NCBI GenBank assembly: GCA_016946835.1
Contig: JACVTC010000178.1
Coordinates: 10,001-74,000, forward strand
Reading direction: 5' to 3'
From: Neocallimastix lanati (nom. inval.)
Lineage: Eukaryota; Neocallimastigomycota; Neocallimastigomycetes; Neocallimastigales; Neocallimastigaceae
DNA: 64,000 nucleotides
Positions 44,596 to 57,080 of the stretch are shown here, piece by piece. Positions within the stretch are counted from its first letter, which is position 1. Each line of letters opens with the position of its first letter. Under the pieces are notes generated by a model. The model was not told the DNA's origin, made no database searches, and saw only the letters and a program-made list of their open reading frames with translations. Both the position numbers and the translations under genes were made by a program.

Positions 44596-45000
44596 ATTTT
44601 ATTTTATTTTATTTTATTTTATTTTATTTTATTTTATTTTATTTTATTTTATTTTATTTTATTTTATTTTATTTTATTTTATTTTATTTTATTTTATTTT
44701 ATTTTATTTTATTTTATTTTATTTTATTTTATTTTATTTTATTTTATTTTATTTTATTTTATTTTATTTTATTTTATTTTATTTTATTTTATTTTATTTT
44801 ATTTTATTTTATTTTATTTTATTTTATTTTATTTTATTTTATTTTATTTTATTTTATTTTATTTTATTTTATTTTATTTTATTTTATTTTATTTTATTTT
44901 ATTTTATTTTATTTTATTTTATTTTATTTTATTTTATTTTATTTTATTTTATTTTATTTTATTTTATTTTATTTTATTTTATTTTATTTTATTTTATTTT
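44596..45000. repeat. (ATTTT)81 microsatellite
   Basis: 405 bp of apparently perfect ATTTT units, followed to about 45170 by interrupted copies of the same unit mixed with TTCAATCTGTAC-like spacers. The long FILFY open frame across it is an artefact. Short versions occur in element A's LTR and near 34930. Confidence 0.97.
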
Positions 45001-45604
45001 ATTCAATCTTTACTTTATATTAATATTCTACTATCAACTTTATTTTATTCAATCTGTACTCTTTATTTAATATTCTACTATTTATTTTATTTTATTTTAT
45101 TTTATTTTTTTCAATCTGTTCTTTATATTCATATTCTACATTTTATTTTATTTTATTTTATATTATATTTAGTGCTATTATTTTAAATATTGACTTTTTT
45201 ATTCATATATTTTAACTTAAATCACGTGTGTGCATTTGTTTTCACACAAAACAAATAAATTATAATAATATAAAAAAATTTATGTATATATAAATAATAT
45301 TAATTAATATTTAGCATTAACAATAATTATCCGCTAGCACAATTATTTATTTAGTTTTAATTATAATTTTAATTTATTTTTTAATTAATAAATATCTCGA
45401 AATTTATTAATAAATTAATAGTAAAATATATATAATAAAATATTATTATATATTCATATGATTTTATATGAAATTTATACAAACACGTGGATGAATTATA
45501 ATAACATAAATATACAATATTTACATAAATATATGAAAATATTTATATTTTTATGTTTTGTGTACAACTTTATAAATATTTATTTAACTTTATTTTATTC
45601 ATTT
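45001..45604. other. AT-rich spacer, possible copia LTR remnant
   Basis: Lies just beyond the 3' end of the copia relic (minus strand), where its LTR would be. TTTTCACACAAAACAAATAAATT near 45240 recurs in similar form near 34636, supporting a repeated terminal sequence. No exact LTR boundary or target duplication found. Confidence 0.35.
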
Positions 45605-47640
45605 ATTTATTTATGTTAATACTCCCTCCTCAAATAAGTTTTTTATTTAATAAAAACTTTATATGCAAAGTTAGTTATTTTATTACCATTTGAGTTTTTA
45701 GTTAAAATATCAACTAACATATTATTTGTATCAATATATAATAATTTTAAGAATTTTTTTTTTTCAATTTAATCTCTATATCAATATGAAATTTAATTTA
45801 AATATGTTTTGATTTACATTTCCATTTTCAATATTAATTTTACTTTCTAAATTGTCTGTAAAAATTTTAATTGATCCACTAAATTTTATTAATTCTTCTA
45901 ATATATTTTTAATTGATAAAACTTTTTTGATGTAATCGGATATACTTATGTATTCTGCTTCACAGGTAGATGATGCTATTATTGATTGTTTCGTTGAGTG
46001 CCAACATATTTGACTATTTCCATATAAAATAATGTGGTCTGAAATAGATTTCCTATAATTAACATCACCTGAAAAGTCAGCATCAGTATAAACTAGAATT
46101 TCACCTTTACTGTCATATTTTATTTTGTAATTTTTTGGTTGTATTTAAATAGTGTAAAGTATGTATCACCTTGTTCCAATCTGATATAGTTGATTCTTCT
46201 AAATTTCTTGATGCCTTATTAGCAGTAAAAACTATATCTTGACGGCTACATTTTGATATATAAGTAGGCATACTAATAGCACTTTTATAAATGGTTTTAT
46301 TGAATGATTTATTATTTTCAGATTTAATATTGTCACCAATTCATGGAGTGTATACATTTCTTGTATATTCTAATCTAAATCTTTCTAATATTATTATCTA
46401 TTAAATTAATTTGTGAAATAGTATATAATTTATTATTATTTGAAACATTTATATCAAGAATAAAATTTATGAGTTTAGATTTCGATACTTTAAAATTGTT
46501 TTTAATAATTTTTATAACGTTTTCAATTTCTTCATCTATACCAGTAACTATAATATCATCTTCATATAGAACTATAATACTAATTAATTTATTATTTTTA
46601 ATTTTTACAATAAGTACATTCTTCAGAAATTAATTGAATATAACCATTGTTTTTAAGAAATTGTGAGAATTTTTTATTTCATTGTCTTCCAGATTGTTTT
46701 GTTTAGTCTCCAATATCCCCTCCCAAAAGTTTGTATCTCCAGAAGAAATTGTTGTGTATATTTTCTTTGTCCAAGTCCGCATTGAGGTACGCAGCTTTTA
46801 TATCAAATTTATAAATGCTCCAAAAAAATTCAGAGGCTAAACTAAAAATAAGCTTTAAACAATCAATATTTATATTTAAAGTAGGAAAAAAAAGTTATTT
46901 CATAATTAATATCTTTTTTTTTTGTTTAAAACCAACGAGCTACTAAACGAGCTTTACGTTTAATAATACAGTTATTGCTATCTCTTTTATTTGAAAATAT
47001 CCATTTAGTAGAAATCAATGTTTTATCAATTGCTGGAGTAAAAGAAAATGGAATATCTGAAGAAACAGAGGCTATACTCTTTTTGTTATCTATGTTTCTA
47101 TATTTAGGAGGGCTAAAATAATTTTTAGAGTAAACATTATTATAAAAATATTTTATATTTCTTTTATTTAAATTAATATTAGAATTAATATTAATATTTT
47201 CGACATGAGCAATTTCTTTTATTTTTGTATTTAAAATTATTCTTAAATAATTTTTCAAATGTGGAAAATTTTGAGTTAGATTTTTTATTTTTAAATTGAG
47301 AAAGGTAAAAATGAATTATTAGGAGAAAAATTTTTTTATCATTTTTTACTATTTTTATTATTATCCTATGATTTATTAAAATAAAATTGAATTCGAAAAA
47401 AGGAAGGATAAAGATCAGAGTTGCTTCCTTTGTTAACTATGGAAATATTAGCTGGTTCATCTTCTTTCGCAGTAGATTTCCCTGACATGATGGATTTTAA
47501 AAAATCTTCAAAATCCATAAAAATATAGCTGTTAACCTTTTCATTAAAACCTAAATTTATACCTTTATTAGAATTTGGTTTGAACTTTTGCTTATTTTTG
47601 TTTGAAGTTTTTGTAAAAAGTGACACAACCAAAAACTTTT
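45605..47640 (-). pseudogene. Ty1/copia retrotransposon relic, 3' half
   Basis: Pieces lie in pol order on the minus strand. Integrase C-terminus (KGINLGFNEKVNSYIF) lies near 47366-47632. The start of RT (TLISTKWIFSNKRD, KRKARLVARWF) lies at 46926-47258. The next RT piece (KFDIKAAYLNADLD) is near 46780-46830. RNase H (VYTDADFSGDVNYRKSIS, STCEAEYISISDYI) is near 45930-46110. A purine tract GAGGAGGGAG at about 45622-45632 marks the 3' end. The DIKAAYLNA and AEYI motifs are diagnostic for copia. Many frameshifts and stops. The 5' half is absent. Confidence 0.85.
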
Positions 47641-47666
47641 ATATTATTTAATAAAGAAAATCAAGA

Positions 47667-47714
<48 letters not shown>

Positions 47715-48310
47715 GATACTGAAGAAGTATAATCACTTAATGAAGAATCCATCTAATTATTATAATAAAGAAGTAAATTCAAATGATTATTGCCAATATT
47801 GTTAAATAAAATGGACATAATACTTTTGATAACTGTTTCTTCAATTTATTAAATTTATTAAATAATAATTACATGAAGAGATAAAAAATATAATTATAAA
47901 TCAAGAAATTAGAATAAAAAATAAAAAGATTTTTTTATGTTAGATAATAAATAAATTTTAACTTTCTTTTTTTTTCTATTTTCATTTAATGAATATTTAA
48001 GAACTTCTTTAAAGTAATTATTTAAAAAGTATTTAAATGATACTAAAGCTATATATTTGTATTATTCACTTTATATTTTTAAAAATATTATAATTTTAAA
48101 ATATAAAAATTATAAAAAAATAATCTAATATTTATTCGTTTATTTATTTATTATTATTATTATTTGATAGTAATTAAAAACAATTAATAATTAAGTCTAT
48201 ATTTAGATAAATCATAATAATATATTATTATAGATTAAAAAAAAAATTTCAATTAAATATATTTAATTTAAAAAAATTCTTATGTATTTCATTTTCTTAA
48301 ATATTTCCAC

Positions 48311-49381
48311 TTATAAATACATTAATTCTGTTAATTTTAGCCATGTAATTAAAATAAATTCTCTACCTTTAATTTTTGAATCAATACTATTGTCTAATTC
48401 TTTACTATTTGAAATGAGAGGGTACCAATTCAAGCATTTTATATTATCTAAACTAAACTTGGATATAAAATTATTTTCTTTTTTAGATAAATAAGTAACA
48501 TACCAAACATAATTTGTTCTATAAAATAATAAATTCTTTGAAAAAGTACAATAAAAAAGTGATTTTTGTACTATTTCTAACTCATTAAGTTTTATTTTTT
48601 TTTCATATTTGCTTTTGATTGATTGATTGATTTCTTCCTTTAACTCATTTATATCATCAGAAGATAATTTTAATTTTAATCCATATTCATTTAATATGTC
48701 CATTTCATGTTCAGATAGTAATTTTGCTGATTCTCTTGCTTTTCCTATTCCATAAACATCTTTATTATTATATAATGTTCGTATAGCAAATTCAATCTCA
48801 CTATATTTAACAGCTATATTCACATTTTTATCTTTTATACTTGATTTGTGAACACCTACTACTTCATATTCTCCATTCAAAAGAGGTGATCCAGATGATC
48901 CAACGTCCGTTGATACATCATGATAATAATTAAAGCCATGGATTTCTTTTATTTTTCCAGAGGATATACAAAATTCATTTTTTGGAAATTGGAAAATATG
49001 AATTAATTCATCAATTTCATTATCTTTATTACTGGGCTTAAGAAAGTATGGATTAATTTCTTCAATAATTTCATCATTTAATTCAATAAACGTAACATCA
49101 ATGAATTCTGATGTAAATATAAAATTTTTATCATTAATTTGAATTTTTATTGATTCATTGTCATTAGATTTATATTTTTTTATTTCAAAGGATTCTCCTA
49201 ATTTAAGACAGTTTTCATTTAATATGTGATTATTGGTTATTAAACCTCTCATTGGATTCTCACTTGATGGAATTGAAATTTCAATAAAAAATACTGTACC
49301 ACTGAATTTACCAATTTTAATTGAATATATTGAATTTTCCATATCTTCAATTCTCATCATATTATTGCCTGAACAATACAT
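48311..49381 (-). CDS. Trypsin-like serine protease, copy B
   Basis: 356 residues, same triad (His52, Asp95, Ser163) and C-terminal unknown domain as copy A. I count nine amino-acid differences. Eight lie between residues 171 and 212 (K171E, G181S, N184D, V189I, D205N, I207K, S209V, L212I) and one is E301K. The cluster directly follows the catalytic serine, where the walls of the substrate pocket are built in this fold, so specificity may have changed. As in copy A, an in-phase AG upstream could splice it to the ankyrin gene. Confidence 0.75.
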   Translation of the reverse strand: MYCSGNNMMRIEDMENSIYSIKIGKFSGTVFFIEISIPSSENPMRGLITNNHILNENCLKLGESFEIKKYKSNDNESIKIQINDKNFIFTSEFIDVTFIELNDEIIEEINPYFLKPSNKDNEIDELIHIFQFPKNEFCISSGKIKEIHGFNYYHDVSTDVGSSGSPLLNGEYEVVGVHKSSIKDKNVNIAVKYSEIEFAIRTLYNNKDVYGIGKARESAKLLSEHEMDILNEYGLKLKLSSDDINELKEEINQSIKSKYEKKIKLNELEIVQKSLFYCTFSKNLLFYRTNYVWYVTYLSKKENNFISKFSLDNIKCLNWYPLISNSKELDNSIDSKIKGREFILITWLKLTELMYL

Positions 49382-49403
49382 TTCATTTGCTATACATAGA
49401 GAA

Positions 49404-49840
49404 CTTTTATTATAAATAATTAAATTATATTTTTTTTAATAATATATATATACATATATATATTTATAATTAATAATTATGAAATTTAAAAATAAAAAGA
49501 AATAAATAGATATAAAATATTTATAATTATAAAATAGAATAATATATAAATTAATGATTTATTTTTAGTTAGTGTTAATTTAAAATAATATATATTTTCA
49601 AATAAAACTTTATTAAATTTATTTATAAATAAAAAACTAAACATATTATTATTGATACTAAATATGAATTAATAATATAAAACGAACCTATCTGAATCGA
49701 TATCTTCTATTTCTAATTCAACTCTATCTTTAATACCTTTTTTTTATATAAATATATAAAAATTATACATTAATATATTTAATAATTTTTAATTATTAAA
49801 TTATTCAATTAAATAATGATAAATCAAAATTAATTTTTAC
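49404..49840 (-). other. Candidate introns and small exon, copy B
   Basis: Same GT and AG sites as in copy A. The small exon differs by one base (GAC/GAT context, giving EIEDIDSD instead of EIEGIDSD), and one intron is three bases shorter in a T-run. The frame is again kept across both joins. Confidence 0.45.
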
Positions 49841-52800
49841 CATTTAAGCAATTAATCATTTCTTTATTGTTATATTCCTTAGCTATATCCAATGGTGTAT
49901 CTGAGTAACGATTCATTACATTTGAGAAATTTTTTTTATTTTTTTTAATCACATCCGCTAAAGATCTTACAATTTCAATATTATTTAAGTAGCAGGCAAT
50001 ATGTAAAGGTAAATTATTTTTATTATCGTTTATTTTAAGATCAACATCATTACGCTCAATGATCCAGTCTACCATATCTTTTTCTTTAAAATAACATGCG
50101 ATCATTAAAGCATTTATATCATATTTCATTTTTTCATTTATGTCTATTTTTTTATACTTTAATAAACATTTTAGTAGTTCTTTATTCCGTTTTTTACATG
50201 CATTTATTAATGGTGTATCACCAAATTTATTTTTTTTATTTAAATTCAATTCAATTTTATCTTCATTTGCAAATTCTATTAATAAATTAACCATTTCAAT
50301 ATTATTATTTTTAATAGCATTTCGAAGTAAATAATCACCATATTTTTCTTCATTCAATTTCGAAATAAAATTATTTTCATTGGCTTGCTTTATTAATAAT
50401 TTAATCATTTCCATTTCAATATCATTGAATTTAAAAACATATTCTATTAAAATTTTAATCATTTCGAAATTATTATTATTAATTGCCAATAAAAGTGGAT
50501 AATTCCCCAATTTATCTTGTTCATTTATTTTTAAAACAATATTATTTTTATTGGTATAATCAATCAATAAATTAACTATTTCAATATTATTTTTATAGGT
50601 AGCCTGGAGAAGTGGATAATTTCCATTATTATTCTGTTCATTTATTTTTAAAACAATACTATTTTTATTGGCATAATCAATTAATAATTTAACTATTTCA
50701 ATGTTATTCCATAAAACCGCTTTAAGGAATAAATAATTTCCATTTTCATATTTTTGATTTAACTTTAGAGTAATATTTTTTTCATAGATATATTCAATTA
50801 ATAATTTAACAATCTCAATTTTATTTGTACAAATGGCCCATTTAAGTGGACTTCTTTCCCATTTATCCTTTTCATCTATTTCCAAAGTAATATTATTGTT
50901 ATTGGCGTAATCAATTAATAATTTAACTATTTCAATATTGTTATTATAAATGGCAAACAAAAGTGGATAATCTTCATTTTCATTCTTTTCATTTATTTTC
51001 ATTTTAATATTATTTTGATTAGCATATTCCATTAATAAATTAATAATTTCAATATTATTAATAAATGTTGCATACAAAAGTGGATACCATCCATTTATGG
51101 CATTATCATTGATATTCAAAATAATATTGTTTTTACTACTATTGGCGTAATCCATTAATAATTTAATTATTTCAAAATTAATCATGGTAGTAGCTTCTAT
51201 AATTGGATATATCCCATTATTATCTTTTTCATTTATTTTCAAATTAATATTATTATTAATAGAATAATCTATTAATAACTTCATAATTTCAACATTTTCT
51301 TTAAAAGTGGCACAGAGAAGTGGATAATTTCCATCATTATTCTGTTCATTTATTTTTAAAACAATACTATTTTTATTGGCATAATCAATTAATAATTTAA
51401 TTATTTCAATATTATTATTATCAGTAGCCAAGAGAAGTGGATAATTTCCATCATTATTCTGTTCATTTATTTTTAAAACATTACTATTTTTATTGCCATA
51501 ATCAATTAATAATTTAACTATTTCAGTATTATTATTACATATGGCCTTGAGTAGTGGATAATTTCCATTATTATTCTGTTCATTTATTTTTAAAACAATA
51601 CAATTTTTATTGGCATAATCAATTAATAATTTAACTATTTCAATATTATTATTATCAATGGCAAACATAAGGGAATAATTTCCATTTTCTATTTTTTCAT
51701 TTATCTCTAAAGTAATTTTATTTTTAATGGCATAATCAATTAACAATTTAACTATATTATTATTATTTTTTTCAATACCATAAATAAGTAGATTTCTTCC
51801 CCACTTATCCTTATCATTCATTTTTAAAATAATATTTTTACTATTGGCATATTCAATTATCAGTTTAACCATTTCAATGTTATTTTCTTCTGTGGCGTAA
51901 AGAATTGGATAATTTCCATTGTAATTCTTTTTATTTATTTTTAAAGTAATATTATTTTTATTGGCATAATCAATTAATAATTTAACTATTTCAATATTAT
52001 TTTTATAGGTGGCCTGGAGAAGTGGATAATTTCCATTATTATTCTGTTCATTTATTTTTAAAACAATACTATTTTTATTGGCATAATCAATTAATAATTT
52101 AACTATTTCAATATTATCCTTATAGGTGGCCCAGAGAAGCAAATAATTCACAATATTACTCTGTTCATTTATTTTTAAAATAATATTATTTTTATTGGCA
52201 TAATCAATTAATAATTTAACTATTTCAATATTATTATTATCAGTAGCCAAGAGAAGTGGATAATTTCCATTATTATTCTGTTCATTTATTTTTAAAACAA
52301 TATTATTTTTATTGGCATAATCAATTAATAATTTAACTATTTCAATATTATTATAACAAGTGGCCCAAAGAAGAGGATAATCCCCATCAACATTGTGTTC
52401 ATTTATTTTTAAAACAATACTATTTTTATTGGCATAATCAATTAATAATTTAACTATTTCAGTATTATCCTTAAAAGTGGCAATGAGAAGAGGATAATCC
52501 CCATCATTATCCTGTTCATTTATTTTCAAAACAATACTATTTTTATTGGTATAATCAATTAATAATTTAACTATTTCAATATTATTATAACAAGTGGCCC
52601 AAAGAAGAGGATAATCCCCATCATTATTCTGTTTATTTATTTTCAAAACAATACTATTTTTATTGGAATAATCAATTAATAATTTAACTATTTCAATATT
52701 ATTATTACATATAGCCTTGAGAAGTGGATAATCCCCATCATTATTGTGTTCGTTTATTTTTAAAACAATATTATTTTTATTGGCATAAACAATTAATAAT

Positions 52801-55331
52801 TTAACTATTTCAATATTATTATTATCAGTAGCAAAGAGAAGTGGATAATTTCCATTATTATTCCGTTCATTTATTTTTAAAATAATATTATTTTTATCAG
52901 CATAATCAATTAATAATTCAACTATTTCAATATTATTATTAGAAGTGGCCCAGAAAAGTGGATAACTTCCATCATTATCTTGTTCATTTATTTTTAAAAT
53001 AATACTATTTTTATAAGCATAATCAATTAATATTTTAACTATTTCAATATGATTATTATCAGTAGCCAAGAGAAGTGGATAATTTCCATTATTATTCTGT
53101 TCATTTATTTTTAAAATAATATTATTTTTATAAGCATAATCAATTAATAATTCAACTATTTCAATATTATTATTAGAAGTGGCCCTGAAAAGTGGATAAC
53201 TTCCATCATTATCCTGTTCATTTATTTTTAAAATAATACTATTTTTATAAGCATAATCAATTAATAATTTAACTATTTCAATATTATTATTATCAGTTGC
53301 AAAGAGAAGTGGATAATTTCCATTATTATTCTGTTCATTTATTTTTAAAATAATATTATTTTTATCAACATAATCAATTAATAATTCAACTATTTCAATA
53401 TTATTATTAGAAGTGGCCCAGAAAAGTGGATAACTTCCATCATTATCCTGTTCATTTATTTTTAAAACAATATTATCTTTATTGGCATAATCAATTAATA
53501 ATTTAACTATTTCAATATTATTATTATAAGTGGCCAAGAGAAGTGAATAATCTCTTCTTTTGTTCTGTTCATTTATTTTTAAAACAATATTATTTTGATT
53601 GGCATAATCAATTAATAATTCAATTATTTCAATATTATCTTTTTTAGCGGCCCAGAGAAGTGGATAATTTCCCTTTTTATCCTGTTTGTTTATTTTTAAA
53701 ACAATATTATTTTTATTGGTATAATCAATTAATAATTTAACTGTTTCAATATCATCTATTTTAGTGGTCCAGAGAAGTAAATAATTTCCATCATTATCCT
53801 GTTCATTTATTTTCAAAACAATACTATTTTTATTGGCATAATCAATTAATAATTTAACTATTTCAATATTATTATTATCAGTGGCCCAGAGAAGTGGATA
53901 ATTCCCATTACTATCCTGTTCATTTATTTTTAAAACAATACTATTTTTATTGGCATAATCAATTAATAATTTAACTATTTCAGTATTATTATAACAAGTG
54001 GCCCAGAGAAGTGGATAATTTCCCTTTTTATCCTGTTTGTTTATTTTTAAAACAATATTATTTTTATTGGTATAATCAATTAATAATTTAACTGTTTCAA
54101 TATCATCTATTTTAGTGGTCCAGAGAAGTAAATAATTTCCATCATTATCCTGTTCATTTATTTTCAAAACAATACTATTTTTATTGGCATAATCAATTAA
54201 TAATTTAACTATTTCAATATTATTATTATCAGTGGCCCAGAGAAGTGGATAATTTCCCTTTTTATCCTGTTTGTTTATTTTTAAAACAATACTATTTTTA
54301 TTGGCATAATCAATTAATAATTTAACTATTTCAGTATTATTTTTAAGAATGGCAATGAGAAGCGGATAATTTCCATCATTATCCTGTTTATTTATTTTCA
54401 AAACAATATTCTTTTTATTTGCATAATCAATTAATAATTTAACTATTTCAGTATTATTTTTAAGAATGGCAATGAGAAGCGGATAATTTCCATCATTATC
54501 CTGATCATTAATTTTAAAAACAATATTCTTTTTATTGGTATAATCAATTAATAATTTAACTATTTCAATATTATTATTATAAGTGGCCAAGAGAAGTGAA
54601 TAATCTCCTCTTTTATTCTGTTCATTTATTTTTAAAACAATATTCTTTTTATTGGCATAATCAATTAATAATTTAACTATTTCAGTATTATCTTTAAGAG
54701 TGGCAATGAGAAGCGGATAATTTCCATCATTATCTTGATCATTAATTTTCAAAACAATATTCCTTTTATTGGTATAGTCAATTAATAATTTAACTCTTTC
54801 AATATTAATATTATCAGTAACCACGAGAAGTGAATAATTTCCTTTTTTATCCTGTTTGTTTATTTTTAAATCAATATTATTTTTATTGGCATAATCAATT
54901 AATAATTTAACTGTTTCAATATCATCTATTTTAGTGGTCCAGAGAAGTAAATAATTTCCATCATTATCCTGTTCATTTATTTTTAAAACAATACTATTTT
55001 TACTGGCATAATCAATTAATAATTTAACGATTTCAATATTATCATTAGCAGTAGCCAAGAGAAGTGGATAATTCCCATTACTATCCTGTTCATTTATTTT
55101 TAAAACAATACTATTTTTATTGGCATAATCAATTAATAATTTAACTATTTCAGTATTATCTTTAAGAGTGGCAGTGAGAAACGGATAATTTCCATTATTA
55201 TCTTGTTTATTAATTATTTCTAAAATAATATTATTATTGTTGGGATTATTCAAAATTGATTTCAAATTATCAATATTTTCATTTCGAATTTCTTCATAGA
55301 AATTTTCAAGTTTACTATTACTTTGTCCCAT
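49830..55331 (-). CDS. Giant ankyrin-repeat protein, copy B
   Basis: 1833 residues, about 47 ankyrin units, mostly of the 39-residue kind, starting MGQSNSK (again a myristoylation-type N-terminus). It is 353 residues longer than copy A, close to nine units. A larger block recurs: units with GNYLLLWTTKIDDIETVK followed by KKGNYPLLWA appear several times in the N-terminal half, a higher-order repeat of two to three units. The C-terminal 190 residues are nearly the same as in copy A. The central array cannot be aligned unit by unit, so arrays have turned over since duplication while the ends stayed fixed. Function probably protein binding, as for copy A. Confidence 0.88.
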   Translation of the reverse strand: MGQSNSKLENFYEEIRNENIDNLKSILNNPNNNNIILEIINKQDNNGNYPFLTATLKDNTEIVKLLIDYANKNSIVLKINEQDSNGNYPLLLATANDNIEIVKLLIDYASKNSIVLKINEQDNDGNYLLLWTTKIDDIETVKLLIDYANKNNIDLKINKQDKKGNYSLLVVTDNINIERVKLLIDYTNKRNIVLKINDQDNDGNYPLLIATLKDNTEIVKLLIDYANKKNIVLKINEQNKRGDYSLLLATYNNNIEIVKLLIDYTNKKNIVFKINDQDNDGNYPLLIAILKNNTEIVKLLIDYANKKNIVLKINKQDNDGNYPLLIAILKNNTEIVKLLIDYANKNSIVLKINKQDKKGNYPLLWATDNNNIEIVKLLIDYANKNSIVLKINEQDNDGNYLLLWTTKIDDIETVKLLIDYTNKNNIVLKINKQDKKGNYPLLWATCYNNTEIVKLLIDYANKNSIVLKINEQDSNGNYPLLWATDNNNIEIVKLLIDYANKNSIVLKINEQDNDGNYLLLWTTKIDDIETVKLLIDYTNKNNIVLKINKQDKKGNYPLLWAAKKDNIEIIELLIDYANQNNIVLKINEQNKRRDYSLLLATYNNNIEIVKLLIDYANKDNIVLKINEQDNDGSYPLFWATSNNNIEIVELLIDYVDKNNIILKINEQNNNGNYPLLFATDNNNIEIVKLLIDYAYKNSIILKINEQDNDGSYPLFRATSNNNIEIVELLIDYAYKNNIILKINEQNNNGNYPLLLATDNNHIEIVKILIDYAYKNSIILKINEQDNDGSYPLFWATSNNNIEIVELLIDYADKNNIILKINERNNNGNYPLLFATDNNNIEIVKLLIVYANKNNIVLKINEHNNDGDYPLLKAICNNNIEIVKLLIDYSNKNSIVLKINKQNNDGDYPLLWATCYNNIEIVKLLIDYTNKNSIVLKINEQDNDGDYPLLIATFKDNTEIVKLLIDYANKNSIVLKINEHNVDGDYPLLWATCYNNIEIVKLLIDYANKNNIVLKINEQNNNGNYPLLLATDNNNIEIVKLLIDYANKNNIILKINEQSNIVNYLLLWATYKDNIEIVKLLIDYANKNSIVLKINEQNNNGNYPLLQATYKNNIEIVKLLIDYANKNNITLKINKKNYNGNYPILYATEENNIEMVKLIIEYANSKNIILKMNDKDKWGRNLLIYGIEKNNNNIVKLLIDYAIKNKITLEINEKIENGNYSLMFAIDNNNIEIVKLLIDYANKNCIVLKINEQNNNGNYPLLKAICNNNTEIVKLLIDYGNKNSNVLKINEQNNDGNYPLLLATDNNNIEIIKLLIDYANKNSIVLKINEQNNDGNYPLLCATFKENVEIMKLLIDYSINNNINLKINEKDNNGIYPIIEATTMINFEIIKLLMDYANSSKNNIILNINDNAINGWYPLLYATFINNIEIINLLMEYANQNNIKMKINEKNENEDYPLLFAIYNNNIEIVKLLIDYANNNNITLEIDEKDKWERSPLKWAICTNKIEIVKLLIEYIYEKNITLKLNQKYENGNYLFLKAVLWNNIEIVKLLIDYANKNSIVLKINEQNNNGNYPLLQATYKNNIEIVNLLIDYTNKNNIVLKINEQDKLGNYPLLLAINNNNFEMIKILIEYVFKFNDIEMEMIKLLIKQANENNFISKLNEEKYGDYLLRNAIKNNNIEMVNLLIEFANEDKIELNLNKKNKFGDTPLINACKKRNKELLKCLLKYKKIDINEKMKYDINALMIACYFKEKDMVDWIIERNDVDLKINDNKNNLPLHIACYLNNIEIVRSLADVIKKNKKNFSNVMNRYSDTPLDIAKEYNNKEMINCLNGKN

Positions 55332-55615
55332 AAACTGTACAATTTATTTGTTAAAATAATTAATAAAGTAATTATCAAATAAATTATAATATATATTTTT
55401 TTAATTATATTTTTAAATTTTTACATTCAATTGATATAATCTTAAATTCGTATCAATATAGTCTGTAATTGAGAATATTTAAATGAAAATTTAAAAATAT
55501 AATTATATTGCATTTATATACGAAAAATAAATAAAATTTTATTTATATAATTAATAAAATAAGAAAAATAATTATAATAATAATGAATAATTATAATAAT
55601 AATAATAATAATAAT

Positions 55616-56113
55616 TGATAAATTTCTCTCTTAACACACTAGTTAAAAGAAAAATTTATATAAACGAGACCACTTTATTACTTATTAAAGTATTTGTAAA
55701 GTGACCTTTATTATTTATATTTACCCTTTAAATATAAATAATAGTTTTTAATATATTTAAAGTAAACTACAAATAAAAATAAAATAATTTTATAAATAAC
55801 ACTAATAATTAATAAACACGTATTATTAATTATTCTAGTTAATTTTATATATTTTATTTATTAATATTAATATTTCATTATTAAATTTCCTCTTTCTTTT
55901 CTTTTGTTTACTTTTCTTTCTTTCTTCAAAATAAACAAAAGATTTTTTATTTTATTATAATTACTAAAGAACAAAGTAATTATTAATATATTTTTAATAT
56001 ATTTATAATTTCTTAATTAACTTAAATTATTAATAAACTTATATTTCATGAGAATAAAATTTGTATACATTAAAATATTCTATTTTATTATTAAATTAGT
56101 TATTTTCTTATCA
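55616..56113. mobile_element. Solo LTR D in copy B flank
   Basis: 498 bp from TGATAAATTTC to TTCTTATCA, with inverted ends TGATAA/TTATCA and ATAAT on both sides (55611-55615, 56114-56118). Copy A lacks it and reads straight through. The duplicated pentamer is simple sequence, but the empty site in copy A supports a clean insertion. Ends resemble the minus-strand start of element A's LTR (TGATAAGAA), but the body is different. Confidence 0.75.
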
Positions 56114-57080
56114 ATAATATTAATAAAATGAAAAAGAGATAAAATTTAATAATTAAATTACTTTAAAATAGGAATAAAAAATTTTATTAAACGGTTTTAA
56201 AAATAAAAATAAAAAAGTTATATCTTCTATGTATTAACGTATGTAAAATTATATGGTTAAAATAACATTTTAATATTATTATAAGAATGCATAAAAATAA
56301 TTTATTTAATCCATCGAAAGATTTAAATATTTTAAAAAATAATTAATTAATCACCAACTTTAAATAAATATAACATGTGATATGCTACTTTGATCAACAT
56401 TATTGATATGAGGGACTTTTATGTACTACTAATTTTTTAATAGTATCGTTATATTTAATTAACCTTTATTAATATATTTTAATTTATAAAACCCAATTAA
56501 CCAAGGGTCTTCTCTAAACTACAAATAAAGAAGAGTAGTTATTAGAAATCTTTATAATAATTTAATTATTAATAATAATAAATATATATTTAAAATATAT
56601 TATATCGGAGTATAGTATAATATATAATAAATATATATTAAAATAATAAATATAATAAATATAACTATATAATTCTTAAAAATGAAAATAAGAATAATAA
56701 AGTTAAATATATAAGAATATAATTATATAATAAATATGAATATAATAAATAATATCAACTATATATATTTAATTATAATTAAAATAACTAAAACTATTTC
56801 ATTATATTATATATTATAATATATAGAAGTATTATGTATTTTTAATATAAACTTTAAAAATAAATATGAATAGTTAAATTATATATATAATAATATTCTT
56901 ATTATATATATTTAGAAGAAATTAACTATTTAATTTAATATATTTAATATATTTCATATTATAATGAATAATATATATATAAATATTGAATAATATATGA
57001 ATAAGAAATTATTTCAAATATTATTATTGACAAAAGAGATATTAAATTTCAATATTTAATAATTATTATTAAATATATAA
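56114..57080. other. AT-rich flank upstream of copy B
   Basis: To about 56400 it matches copy A (42660-42925). Beyond, it is A/T-rich DNA with no supported gene, probably part of the block inserted into the copy B flank. Confidence 0.55.

Noticed and set aside
44529-45023. 164-codon frame of FILFY repeats
   Set aside because: Pure translation of the (ATTTT)n microsatellite.
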